From NCBI GenBank assembly GCA_029062985.1, contig JAIDPA010000188.1, positions 71,684 to 118,790 of the forward strand: DNA of 47,107 bases, in the 5' to 3' direction. The stretch's first letter is position 1; the number at the start of each line of letters is the position of its first letter. Positions 10,487 through 20,538 of this stretch are shown here, one piece after another. This stretch comes from Muribaculaceae bacterium. Lineage in GTDB: Bacteria; Bacteroidota; Bacteroidia; Bacteroidales; Muribaculaceae. The notes under the pieces were generated by a model. It saw nothing but the letters and a program-made list of their open reading frames with translations, was not told where the DNA came from and searched no databases. The position numbers and the translations under genes were made by a program.

Positions 10487-12055
10487 ATGAATACAAAAAT
10501 CACAAATATAATAACATCGGCTATCATAGCGGCAGGAATGACCTCCTGTTCAGGTTTTCTCGATGAAGAGAGCCAAATGGGTCTTACAGAAAATCAGATA
10601 TATAGCGACCTCGCCTATATTGAATCGAATCTGACGGGCATCTACAATTCAATGCGTGATAATACCCGTACTGACGAAAGGGCATGGTTTCTGATGACAG
10701 GCACCGATGAAATTCAGCGTGGCGCCCTACAGATGAAAGACGGAGGGGAGAACGCATGTCTCGATAATTATGATGCCAACCTCAATTCAATGACCGGAAG
10801 AATAAAGGATCAGTGGAATGCGAGGTATCCGGTGGTCACTGCGTCTGCAAAAATCATAAGAGCCCTTGAAGGCAATGAAATAAAGGAAGGCACAAAAGAG
10901 GCTGAGCTTCTTGGTGAGGCTTGCTTCATAAGGGGATTCATGGATCTTGAACTTGCATCCTATTGGGGAGAAATACCACTTATCGACCTTAATAAGGTCG
11001 ATGAGACAGGATATGGGCGCCAGTCGCTCACTGACACCTGGAAATTTGTGATTGCTGACCTGGAGAAGGCCGCCAAGTATGCTCCGCGTAGCAACGATCC
11101 GGGACGTGCTACTTCAGGAGCCGGATATGCTCTGCTCGGTAAGGCATACATGGCAGCTCCGGTAGAGACCGGTCTTCGCGATTTTGCTAAAGCTGCCGAT
11201 TGTTTTGAAAAGGTGATGACAATGGGGTATTCATTGGCAGACTATGCTGATCTTTTTGATTATCGTACTCCTAACACGAGTGAGTCTATCTTCGAACTCC
11301 AGTTTAACAACAATCCAAATCAGAACAAGATTCAATTCCAGATTGGTTCACGTGTAGCCCAGAACTGGTGGAGCGACGGTTGCTATTTCGCAGGCTACGA
11401 CCATGTGGTCATCACTGAATATGCCTACAGCAGCGTTGAGGAGGGTGGTATATGGGAAGATGGAGACCTTCGTCGCGATGAGGCTATCCGCTATGATTTC
11501 TCTTACTATGGTGAGATTCCCAATCTTGACTGCGTTTCTTGGGAAGACCTGGGAGAAGATCATGACGAGCTTAAGCCTCACGTAAAAAAATATGAGGATT
11601 TCCGCACGGACCAACATACAGATAACGGTATAAACAACATGTGGAATTCAGGTAAGAATATCCCTCTGCTCCGTTATGCAGATGTGCTTCTTTGCTATGC
11701 TGAATGTCTGAATGAACTTAACCGCACTTCAGATGCTGTGGAGATTGTCAATCAAGTGAGAAACAGAGCTTGGGGTTTCCAGCTCCCTGCTGATAAAAAA
11801 TGGGATGCTATGGGTCAGGAGGAATTCCGCAACAGAATACTTGATGAACGAATCCGTGAACTTATTGGAGAAAACTGGCGCCGATTCGATCTTATCCGTA
11901 CAGGAAAATTCGTAGAGTACGTTAAGGAGCGTAATAAATGGGCTAAACGTTCAGGCTCTATCGACTCTCACAATATGCGCTATCCTATCCCCAATGAGGA
12001 AATTGAGCAGAACGAAGACATCACCCCGGCAGACCAGAATGCCGGCTACAGATAA
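10487..12055 (+). CDS. SusD/RagB-type glycan-binding lipoprotein
   Basis: Lipobox MTSCSGFLDEES; SusD C-terminal motif LLRYADVLLCYAECLNE...VNQVRNRAWG...ILDERIRELIGENWRRFDLIRTGK. Confidence 0.95.
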   Translation: MNTKITNIITSAIIAAGMTSCSGFLDEESQMGLTENQIYSDLAYIESNLTGIYNSMRDNTRTDERAWFLMTGTDEIQRGALQMKDGGENACLDNYDANLNSMTGRIKDQWNARYPVVTASAKIIRALEGNEIKEGTKEAELLGEACFIRGFMDLELASYWGEIPLIDLNKVDETGYGRQSLTDTWKFVIADLEKAAKYAPRSNDPGRATSGAGYALLGKAYMAAPVETGLRDFAKAADCFEKVMTMGYSLADYADLFDYRTPNTSESIFELQFNNNPNQNKIQFQIGSRVAQNWWSDGCYFAGYDHVVITEYAYSSVEEGGIWEDGDLRRDEAIRYDFSYYGEIPNLDCVSWEDLGEDHDELKPHVKKYEDFRTDQHTDNGINNMWNSGKNIPLLRYADVLLCYAECLNELNRTSDAVEIVNQVRNRAWGFQLPADKKWDAMGQEEFRNRILDERIRELIGENWRRFDLIRTGKFVEYVKERNKWAKRSGSIDSHNMRYPIPNEEIEQNEDITPADQNAGYR

Positions 12056-12086
12056 TCGTTGATAACAGTCAGGTTCTTCTTTTTTT

Positions 12087-12177
12087 GAATAGGACATAAG
12101 ATTCTGATTATAAACTTAGTGACAGATGATGTTAAATCAAAGAATTAAGTTAAGCAAAAGGAGATTATGTCCTATTC
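12087..12177. repeat. 13-bp perfect inverted repeat pair enclosing a 65-bp spacer
   Basis: GAATAGGACATAA (12087-12099) and TTATGTCCTATTC (12165-12177). Confidence 0.6.
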
Positions 12178-12233
12178 TGATAAAGGAAGAAATTAAAGAG
12201 AGTATGAGCCTAAATTAAAAAATTACGAAACCA

Positions 12234-14252
12234 ATGTTTTACCGATTATTCTCAAAAATATCATCAGTCTTTCTGTTAGTGGTCCATGCAGAATTGACCT
12301 TGGCTCAGTCGATTACGGTTGAGGAGGGAAAATGGCTGATTAAAGCCGACAATATAACAGGGGGAGTAGAGTTGGATTATGATGGGAAATGTATCTTAGG
12401 CAATAATGTGCCAAAATGGGGATTAGATTCGTGTTTCAGATCTATGGCAGACTGTCATGATATAAAAGTCGGACAACAGAGATTAAATGATATTTTCGGA
12501 AATGGAGTAATAGTGACTGTTTCCGGTATTAATGGAGAAGAGAAGATAGAACAGAATTATTATCTTTACGGAGATAGAAATTATGTGATGACAGACTTAA
12601 CAGTGTCTTCAGCTTCTGATTTAGAGTTGAATTATATGGCACCCGTTGAAAGCACGAAGTCGGTTAAAATATTTGAAGAGCCGGATAATAATATCTTGTT
12701 TGTCCCTTACGACAATGATGCGTGGGTACGTTATAAAGTTACATCATTTGGAGAGAAAGCTCCTGTGAGTCATGAGGTATCTTCCGTATGGAATAGACTG
12801 ACAAGAGAAAGCATCGTAGTAGGTTCAGTGGAGCATGATGTATGGAAAACAGGTATAGAAATTCTGTCTAAAAGGGAAGGAGAGATTGATACTCTGTGTG
12901 TACATAGTGGATATACAGATGAGCTTTCACGTGATGTAATGAGTCATGGTGTAGTAAAAGGGAAGAGGGTAAAATCTCCTAAAATCATGATAGGGAAATT
13001 TGACGACTGGCGGGATGGCTTGGAGACATTTGCTGATGTATGTAGATGGGTAAGTCCTCGTCTCTCTTCACTGGGAGAAAAACCGTTTGGTTGGAATAGT
13101 TGGGGAAAAATTCAGACCGATATCAATTTAAGAAACGCATTGGAAGTTTCAGAATATTTTAAAGACGAACTTCAGCCACAATCTTTTGCTGACTCGGATG
13201 GAGTGGTATGTATAGGTCTGGATTCATTTTGGAATGTTAGAATGAACGAACCTCAACTTATAAAATTTGCAGACACATGTCATTCCCGACATCAGAAAGC
13301 CGGAATTTACTATTGTCCTTTTACTGATTGGATAAAAGATAAGGAAGCAGTGGTAGAAGAGATGCCGGAATATAAATATAAAGATATTTATTTATATCAT
13401 AATGGGAAGATTTTGGAGTTTGATGGTGCTTATGCTCTTGATCCAACCCATCCTGCCACTATGAAAAGAATAGAGAAAAGGATGCGTCAATTCATTGACT
13501 GGGGATATGATTTTGTGAAGCTTGATTTTATGGGGCATGGCGCTTATGAGGCTGATAGTCATTTTGATTCTGAGGTAACAACCGGAATGCTGGCTTATAA
13601 TAAAGGCATGGCGTATATAGATTCTCTGGCAGCGGACAAGCTATGGCTGAATTTATCTATTGCACCTCTTTTCCCTGCCAATTATGCTCATAGCCGTAGA
13701 ATTGGGTGTGATGCATGGGCAAGCATGGAGAATACGGAATATACTCTTAATGCCCTCAGTTATGGTTGGTGGCTCGATAGAATTTATCACTATAATGATG
13801 CCGACCATATTGTGATGGAAGGTGTAAGTGAGGGAGAGAATCGTGCTCGGTTGACATCATCGGCAATAACGGGATTATATTTTTTAGGCGATGATTTGAG
13901 TGAGTCGGGATCGGAGGCTGTAAAAGCACGTGTAAAAAAGTATGCCACGAATCCTGATATAAATGAAATGGCTCGTCGTTGTAAATCTTTCCGTCCGGTT
14001 GAAAATGGTTTGGGAGAGGCTTCTGCAGATATGTTCTATTATATTATTGATGATGATATGTATGTTGCGTTATTTAATTTCACTCCTCAGCTTATCAATA
14101 AGAAAATAGATATGGGACGGCTTGGCTTAAATGAAAATAATGAATATCCGGCAGATGAATTATGGCAACATCTTGCTTTTGTTCTAAGTAGGGAATGTCA
14201 GATAGAACTTCCACCAAAGGATGCCAGAATCTTGCGTATAAAGCTAAAATGA
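12234..14252 (+). CDS. Alpha-galactosidase-like glycoside hydrolase (clan GH-D, GH27/GH36-like)
   Basis: GWNSWGKIQTDIN, CIGLDSFWN, YGYDFVKLDFMGHGA-type nucleophile region; signal peptide. Confidence 0.7.
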   Translation: MFYRLFSKISSVFLLVVHAELTLAQSITVEEGKWLIKADNITGGVELDYDGKCILGNNVPKWGLDSCFRSMADCHDIKVGQQRLNDIFGNGVIVTVSGINGEEKIEQNYYLYGDRNYVMTDLTVSSASDLELNYMAPVESTKSVKIFEEPDNNILFVPYDNDAWVRYKVTSFGEKAPVSHEVSSVWNRLTRESIVVGSVEHDVWKTGIEILSKREGEIDTLCVHSGYTDELSRDVMSHGVVKGKRVKSPKIMIGKFDDWRDGLETFADVCRWVSPRLSSLGEKPFGWNSWGKIQTDINLRNALEVSEYFKDELQPQSFADSDGVVCIGLDSFWNVRMNEPQLIKFADTCHSRHQKAGIYYCPFTDWIKDKEAVVEEMPEYKYKDIYLYHNGKILEFDGAYALDPTHPATMKRIEKRMRQFIDWGYDFVKLDFMGHGAYEADSHFDSEVTTGMLAYNKGMAYIDSLAADKLWLNLSIAPLFPANYAHSRRIGCDAWASMENTEYTLNALSYGWWLDRIYHYNDADHIVMEGVSEGENRARLTSSAITGLYFLGDDLSESGSEAVKARVKKYATNPDINEMARRCKSFRPVENGLGEASADMFYYIIDDDMYVALFNFTPQLINKKIDMGRLGLNENNEYPADELWQHLAFVLSRECQIELPPKDARILRIKLK

Positions 14253-14273
14253 TTTGCTTATCCGAGAGAAGGC

Positions 14274-14304
14274 TTTTGGGTTTATAAAAAAACAATTATC
14301 TTTG
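14274..14304 (+). promoter_or_regulatory. Promoter for the HTCS gene (TTTTG -18 bp- TATCTTTG)
   Basis: Exact -7 box at 14297-14304 with an upstream TTTTG. Confidence 0.6.
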
Positions 14305-14330
14305 TATTCCACGACCTAATATAAACACAA

Positions 14331-17300
14331 ATGACGAATTTGTCTTGTCGCCCACATAAACTTGGCTTAATTATCATATTAGTTTGGTTTATTATGCCTT
14401 TCTCATTCCAGGGAATAAATGCCCGGGAGTGCAGTCAGATTTTTTCTCATCTGAGCATAGATGAAGGGCTGTCGGCTAATCATGTGAAGGCTATTCTCAG
14501 AGATAGAAACGGCTTTTTATGGATTGGCACTACTAATGGGCTCAACCGATACGACGGGATGTATATAAAAAAGTATGTCTGCCAGGATGTGGAGAAAAAT
14601 AGGGGAAATAACAATATAGGTAAGCTCTATGAAGATGGAGCCGGAAATGTATGGATAGGCACAGACCGTGGAGTCTATATTTATTCTCCTAAGACCGATA
14701 AGATTTCATACGTAGATATATGGGATAATCTCGGAGATGGATTTATGAATTGGGTGCAGGACATAGAAGGGGACGACAAAGGAAATATCTGGGTGCTGAT
14801 TCCTGATATGGGCATATTCCGGAGCTCTACCGGAGGAGTCAATAAATATGAGATGCCGGTTGGCAGCCAATATAAGGAGGATTATTTTAATGATCTTTGT
14901 GTGGCAGATGATGGCTCGTTGTGGGCATGTAGCTCAAATGGAAAATTATTTCGTTATGACGAAGGTTATGATGCTATGGTGGAGGTGAATTTTAGCTTAC
15001 CGGGGGTTAATAATAAATTGGCACGTATTATTCCTTGGGAGAAGTCTTCCATGATACTGGCAACTGAAAATGTAGAGTTGTTTAAACTGAATCTTGATAG
15101 AGAGTATTCAGTTGAACGGTTGCCCGGCGTGCAAGCTGATAATTTATACTTGCGGAGTCTTGAACTTATAGACGACGAACTCTGGATAGGGACTCAGACA
15201 GGACTATATTCATTGAATTGCCGTAATGGAGAACAGAAAAAGTTTGTTAATAATCCGCTGAATCCTCATTCATTGTCAGATAATACCGTCTATACGCTTT
15301 ATTCCGATAAGGAAAAAAATTTATGGGCAGGGACAATGTTTGGCGGTGTCAACTATATTGTTAATGATGGTTTTGACTTTTGCTCAATAGAGCCTTACGA
15401 TATTAATTCAAGAAGGGTAAGAGGATTGACTTTTGCGCAGGGCGATTCTCAGCTTGTCATTGGGAGTGAGGCAAACGGTGTGAGTATTCTGGACATAGCA
15501 ACTAACAACTTTATTGCGCCCCCTTCAATACTAACGTCGAAATGCGCCACAATGTGTGTAACACGCAGTGGAGAAAAAGTATTGATAGGATTGGAGAGGG
15601 AGGGTTTATTTGTGTATGAACCCGGAAAGACTCCTTATCAATATCTTCCTTATCAACTTCTGCATGAAAACACGGTCTATGCCTATCTGAGAGACAGACA
15701 TAATACGGAATGGGTAGGAATGGGTTATGCCCTTTATCGTAAAGCAGAGGGAGAATCAGACTTTATTCGTGTAGGCGCCACTGATTATAACTGGATTTTT
15801 ACTCTTTATGAAGCTTCGGATGGAAAGATATGGATTGGGACAATGGGAAGTGGGCTCTATAGATATGATCCAGCTGAAAAGCAATATAAAAAATATATTT
15901 ATGATGAGAATTCTCCTTCACCCAATTCTTTGAAATCTAATTCAATCAACTCTATAATGGAGGATAGCAAGGGGATAATATGGATCTCGACTGATAGGGG
16001 AGGATTAAGTCGTTATAATAGCCAGACGGATGATTTCACGACTTACGGTCAGCATCAAGGCTTGCCGGATGAAATAGTCTATAAGGTGCTTGAAGATGGT
16101 AAAGGCAACCTATGGTTTGGCACAAACAAGGGATTGGCTCGTTTTAATCCGGAAACTGAACTTGTAACGGTTTTTACAAAAGCGGATGGGTTGCCCGCTA
16201 ATGAGTTTACTTATAATTCAGCGGTCAGAGGTAATGATTCTATTTTTTATTTTGGCACTATAAATGGCGTGGTGAGATTTAATCCTGAGAAAAAGATTCT
16301 GCTGAAAGATAAGTATCCTGTTTTATTTACTTCCCTTTCCATTCTTAATCCTGAAGATCTTGAAGGAAATATTGTCTATGCGGATGAGATAAAACTGGAA
16401 TACGATCAAAATACGTTTTCACTGACTATCGGAGTGCCAACTGCCATCGGTCTAAAGGGAGTAAAGCGATTTTATTATCGGCTTCTCCCGGGAGGAGAAG
16501 ATTGGATTCCTATGGAGGGAAACCGCATATCGTTTACAAATCTTGCCCCCGGTTCTTATTCCCTGGAGGTAAAGATGGAATGTGGAGAAGTGGTATCGAC
16601 GAATAAGATAAAGCTCGTGATTCTTTCTCCCTGGTGGGCTACAGGATGGGCAATTGCTTGCTATGCGTTGCTGCTTTTAGGCGTTGTGGTTTTAATATTT
16701 GTATGGTATCGCCGTAGGGAACTGAAGCGGTTGCAGGAGCGGCAGGAGATATTTGCATCAAATCAGGAAAAGGAGGTTTACAGGCAAAAACTTAACTTCT
16801 TTACAGAAATAGCTCATGAGATACGCACCCCTTTGTCGCTGATTGATCTCCCGCTGGAAGCTATGGAAGAACAAGGGTTAGACAATCCTGAATCCGAGCA
16901 TTACCTTAAGGTTACGCGTCAGAATACGGCACGCCTTCTTGAACTGACCTCGCAGCTGCTTGATTTCCAGAAAATAGAGGCAGGAAAGTTGCGCCTTAAG
17001 AATGAGGCGGTAGATATAAATGAGCTTTTAAACTTCACGCTTGACCGTTTTGAGCCCTCTATCTCTTTAAAGGAGAAAACACTTGTGAGGGACTTACCCA
17101 AAAACAATCTGATTACTGTCACTGACAGGGAAGCAGTTACTAAGATTATCAGCAATCTTCTAAATAATGCTCTCAAATATGCTAAATCCCGCATCTCGGT
17201 CTCTTTAAGCTCTGACGCGGAAAGGCTGATGATAAAGGTGAGCTCTGATGGTGAAAAAATCGGTAAGGAAGAAAGCGAACGTATATTTGAGACCTTCTAT

Positions 17301-18323
17301 CAGACTGATAAATCGCAGGAGCAGAAAAATGGCGTCGGTATAGGATTGCCGTTATCACGTTCGTTGGCAAGGTTGCTTGGCGGAGACTTATATCTCGATG
17401 TAGAGGGTTCTCAAGAAAATGTGTTTGTCCTTTCTCTCCCTGTGAATATGTCAGAAAAGTCTGCTGAGGTGGTTTCTCCCGGCAAACATGGTGCGACAAT
17501 TGTATATGAGGAGGATTCCAATCAGACTCCCCTGAATGCCAAAGGCTACCATGTCTTGTTGGTAGAGGATAATGACGGAATACGCTCAATGCTCCACGAC
17601 AGATTGTCGTCATCTTTCCTTTTGACGTTGGCGTCTAACGGGCGTGAGGCGCTTGATATACTATCGAAAAAATCGGTAGATGTGGTGGTGACGGATATTA
17701 TGATGCCTGAAATGGATGGATTGGAATTGTGCCGGCAGATTAAAGCTAATAATGAGCTTTCTCATATCCCGGTGATATTCATAACCGCTAAGAACGATCT
17801 TGAAAGCAAGGTGAAAGGATTGCAATACGGAGCAGAAGGATATATAGAAAAACCATTCTCTATTAAATATTTGCGCGAAATGGTGGTTACCTTGCTTGAG
17901 AACCGTCGGAGAGCGAGAGAGGCTTTTGCAAGAAAACCATTCTTTGAGGCAGCCAATATTCCGGTCAATCGGGAAGATGAGAAATTCATGGAGAAAGTGT
18001 TGGCTACTATAAAGGAAAATATGTCTGACGAAGACTTTAATGTGGAGGTGCTTGCCGACAAAATGTGTATGAGCCGTTCAAATCTTTTGCGCCATATAAA
18101 ATCGGTCTTCAATCTTGCTCCCGGCGAATTGATAAGGGTGGTGAGGCTGAAGACTGCGGCTGAGCTGATAAAGACAGGAGGCTTTTCTTTAGGGGAGATT
18201 TCCCGAAAGATAGGTATTAGCTCTCAGTCATATTTCACGAAAATGTTCTTTAAGCAATTCAATGTCATGCCCAATGAATTTGCAAAGCAAATGAATGACG
18301 ACAAGACGAATCAAAATAAATAA
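14331..18323 (+). CDS. Hybrid two-component system sensor/response regulator (HTCS)
   Basis: Repeated reg_prop blades (GNLWFGTNKGLARFNPET), Y_Y_Y domain, TM, HisKA (TEIAHEIRTPLSLI), HATPase, receiver (VVVTDIMMPEMDG), AraC HTH. Confidence 0.96.
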   Translation: MTNLSCRPHKLGLIIILVWFIMPFSFQGINARECSQIFSHLSIDEGLSANHVKAILRDRNGFLWIGTTNGLNRYDGMYIKKYVCQDVEKNRGNNNIGKLYEDGAGNVWIGTDRGVYIYSPKTDKISYVDIWDNLGDGFMNWVQDIEGDDKGNIWVLIPDMGIFRSSTGGVNKYEMPVGSQYKEDYFNDLCVADDGSLWACSSNGKLFRYDEGYDAMVEVNFSLPGVNNKLARIIPWEKSSMILATENVELFKLNLDREYSVERLPGVQADNLYLRSLELIDDELWIGTQTGLYSLNCRNGEQKKFVNNPLNPHSLSDNTVYTLYSDKEKNLWAGTMFGGVNYIVNDGFDFCSIEPYDINSRRVRGLTFAQGDSQLVIGSEANGVSILDIATNNFIAPPSILTSKCATMCVTRSGEKVLIGLEREGLFVYEPGKTPYQYLPYQLLHENTVYAYLRDRHNTEWVGMGYALYRKAEGESDFIRVGATDYNWIFTLYEASDGKIWIGTMGSGLYRYDPAEKQYKKYIYDENSPSPNSLKSNSINSIMEDSKGIIWISTDRGGLSRYNSQTDDFTTYGQHQGLPDEIVYKVLEDGKGNLWFGTNKGLARFNPETELVTVFTKADGLPANEFTYNSAVRGNDSIFYFGTINGVVRFNPEKKILLKDKYPVLFTSLSILNPEDLEGNIVYADEIKLEYDQNTFSLTIGVPTAIGLKGVKRFYYRLLPGGEDWIPMEGNRISFTNLAPGSYSLEVKMECGEVVSTNKIKLVILSPWWATGWAIACYALLLLGVVVLIFVWYRRRELKRLQERQEIFASNQEKEVYRQKLNFFTEIAHEIRTPLSLIDLPLEAMEEQGLDNPESEHYLKVTRQNTARLLELTSQLLDFQKIEAGKLRLKNEAVDINELLNFTLDRFEPSISLKEKTLVRDLPKNNLITVTDREAVTKIISNLLNNALKYAKSRISVSLSSDAERLMIKVSSDGEKIGKEESERIFETFYQTDKSQEQKNGVGIGLPLSRSLARLLGGDLYLDVEGSQENVFVLSLPVNMSEKSAEVVSPGKHGATIVYEEDSNQTPLNAKGYHVLLVEDNDGIRSMLHDRLSSSFLLTLASNGREALDILSKKSVDVVVTDIMMPEMDGLELCRQIKANNELSHIPVIFITAKNDLESKVKGLQYGAEGYIEKPFSIKYLREMVVTLLENRRRAREAFARKPFFEAANIPVNREDEKFMEKVLATIKENMSDEDFNVEVLADKMCMSRSNLLRHIKSVFNLAPGELIRVVRLKTAAELIKTGGFSLGEISRKIGISSQSYFTKMFFKQFNVMPNEFAKQMNDDKTNQNK

Positions 18324-18344
18324 TAACATATAAATCTAACCCAA

Positions 18345-19499
18345 ATGAAAGAGAAAATTTTAGCTGAGTTTCACTCACGCTTCGGTGAGAATCCGGTGCT
18401 TTATGCATCTGCAGGAAGAATCAATCTTATAGGCGAACACACTGATTATAACGGAGGATTTGTTTTTCCGGGAGCTATCGATAAGGTTATCATGGCAGCT
18501 ATCGCTCCTAATGAGACCGATAAAGTTCGTGTCTTTTCCATAGATATCAATGAGGAAGCTGAGTTCGGACTCAACGAGGAAGATGCTCCTAAACAGTCAT
18601 GGGCTCGTTATGTGTTCGGAGTGTGTCGTGAAATATTGAAGCGCGGTGGTATCGTAAAAGGGTTTGATGCCGTTTTTGCCGGAAATGTGCCTTTGGGTGC
18701 CGGTCTCAGTTCATCAGCGGCTCTTGAGAGTTGTTTTGCTTTTGCCCTTAACGATCTTTTCAACGATAACACTATTGATAAGTTTGAACTTGCGCGCATC
18801 GGACAAAGCACTGAGCACAACTATTGCGGAGTAAACTGCGGCATAATGGATCAGTTTGCCTCCGTGATGGGTCAGAAAGGGAAACTGATGCGCCTTGACT
18901 GCCGCTCAATGGAGTTTGAATATTTCCCGTTTGACCCGGAAGATTATGAGCTTGTGCTTGTGGATTCAAGAGTGAAGCACGAACTTGCTGATTCTCCATA
19001 TAATAAGCGGCGTGAATCATGTGAACGTGTGGCAAAACGTCTCGGACTCGAAACTCTCCGTGATGCCACTATGCAGATGCTTAACTCTATCCGCACCGAC
19101 ATTACTGCTGAGGATTATTTCCGGGCGAAATTCGTCATTGAGGAGAAAGATAGGGTGCTTGCTGTCTGCGATGCCCTTAATGCCGGTGATTACGAAACCG
19201 TCGGACAGAAAATGTATGAAACTCATAAGGGTCTTTCAGAAGATTATGAAGTAAGCTGTGAAGAGCTCGATTTCCTGAATGACATAGCTAAAGAGTGTGG
19301 CGTCACCGGCTCACGTATCATGGGTGGCGGTTTCGGAGGCTGCACAATCAATCTCGTAAAGAAGGATCTGGCGCCCGAATTTGTTGAGACAGTCAAAACA
19401 AAATTTAAGGAAAAATATGGGCATGAGCCGAAAGTTTATCCTGTAGTGATTAGCGACGGAGCGCATAAGGTAGAAGAGACAGTAGAGGAAGTAAACTGA
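18345..19499 (+). CDS. galK: Galactokinase
   Basis: GRINLIGEHTDYNGGFVFPGAID, PLGAGLSSSAALE, GSRIMGGGFGGCTI. Confidence 0.96.
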   Translation: MKEKILAEFHSRFGENPVLYASAGRINLIGEHTDYNGGFVFPGAIDKVIMAAIAPNETDKVRVFSIDINEEAEFGLNEEDAPKQSWARYVFGVCREILKRGGIVKGFDAVFAGNVPLGAGLSSSAALESCFAFALNDLFNDNTIDKFELARIGQSTEHNYCGVNCGIMDQFASVMGQKGKLMRLDCRSMEFEYFPFDPEDYELVLVDSRVKHELADSPYNKRRESCERVAKRLGLETLRDATMQMLNSIRTDITAEDYFRAKFVIEEKDRVLAVCDALNAGDYETVGQKMYETHKGLSEDYEVSCEELDFLNDIAKECGVTGSRIMGGGFGGCTINLVKKDLAPEFVETVKTKFKEKYGHEPKVYPVVISDGAHKVEETVEEVN

Positions 19500-19516
19500 T
19501 TGAAGGAGAGATCAAA

Positions 19517-20458
19517 ATGGACAACGAAAAGAATATTGTGAAGCCTACTTTATTTGTTCTGGCTGCCGGGATGGGAAGCCGGTACGGTGGTTTAAAGCAA
19601 CTTGATGGACTCGGTCCGCATGGAGAAACAATCATGGATTATTCCATTTATGATGCTATACGTGCCGGTTTCGGGAAGGTGGTTTTCGTCATAAGAAAGG
19701 ATTTTGAAGAGGATTTCAGAAATAAAATCCTATCAAAATATGAGGGACATATTCCTGTTGAAATAGTTTTTCAAAGTGTTGATAAACTGCCGGGAGGATT
19801 TGAGTGCCCGCCGGAGAGAACGAAACCTTGGGGGCCGGCTCATGCCGTACTGATGGCAAAGGATACTATTGACACACCTTTTGCCGTGATCAATGCAGAT
19901 GATTTTTATGGAAAAAATTCATTTGAAGTCATTGCCAAGGAGCTGATGCGCCCGAGGGATAAAGCCGGGGATTATGCCATGGTTGGCTTCAGGGTTGGCA
20001 ACACCATGACTGAAAATGGAAGTGTGTCGCGTGGCGTCTGTGAGAATAATGACGGAATGCTTACATCTGTCGTTGAGCGTAAGGCGATAGCTTATAATCA
20101 GGACCACGATATAGTGTTTGTCGATGAGAAGGGTGAGGAACAAAAATTGAATCCCGCCACTCCGGTGTCTATGAATATGTGGGGCTTTACTCCCGATTAT
20201 TTTGATTTTGCTGAAAGAGAGTTTATAAAATTCCTTAAGAGGGATTTGAATACTCCCAAGGCTGAACAGGTGATACCTGATGTCGCAGATGCCTTGATTA
20301 AATCGGGAGAGGCTTCCATCAAGGTGCTTGATACTGACTCAAAATGGTTTGGCGTTACCTATTCCGAGGATCGTCCCGGTGTGATGGAAAAATTTGCTGA
20401 GCTTCATGAGTCAGGAGAATATCCCGAAAATCTTTTTATACTTGCGGACGGTGAGTAA
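19517..20458 (+). CDS. Sugar-phosphate nucleotidyltransferase (NTP_transferase fold)
   Basis: LAAGMGSRYGGLKQLDGLGPHGETIMDYSIYDA; INADDFYGK. Confidence 0.85.
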   Translation: MDNEKNIVKPTLFVLAAGMGSRYGGLKQLDGLGPHGETIMDYSIYDAIRAGFGKVVFVIRKDFEEDFRNKILSKYEGHIPVEIVFQSVDKLPGGFECPPERTKPWGPAHAVLMAKDTIDTPFAVINADDFYGKNSFEVIAKELMRPRDKAGDYAMVGFRVGNTMTENGSVSRGVCENNDGMLTSVVERKAIAYNQDHDIVFVDEKGEEQKLNPATPVSMNMWGFTPDYFDFAEREFIKFLKRDLNTPKAEQVIPDVADALIKSGEASIKVLDTDSKWFGVTYSEDRPGVMEKFAELHESGEYPENLFILADGE

Positions 20459-20471
20459 ATTAATTGAGAGG

Positions 20472-20502
20472 TTGGTGGTCTAAAAATGGATTTGTATCTT
20501 TG
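20472..20502 (+). promoter_or_regulatory. Promoter for galE (TTG -20 bp- TATCTTTG)
   Basis: Exact -7 and -33 elements with canonical spacing, so galE may be independently transcribed. Confidence 0.65.
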
Positions 20503-20538
20503 TAAGGATAAAAATCTAAACCTTAAATACATATTTAA

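Noticed and set aside
17182-17613. 143-aa minus-strand ORF inside the HTCS gene
   Set aside because: Antisense to well-conserved kinase/receiver domains; low-complexity composition.
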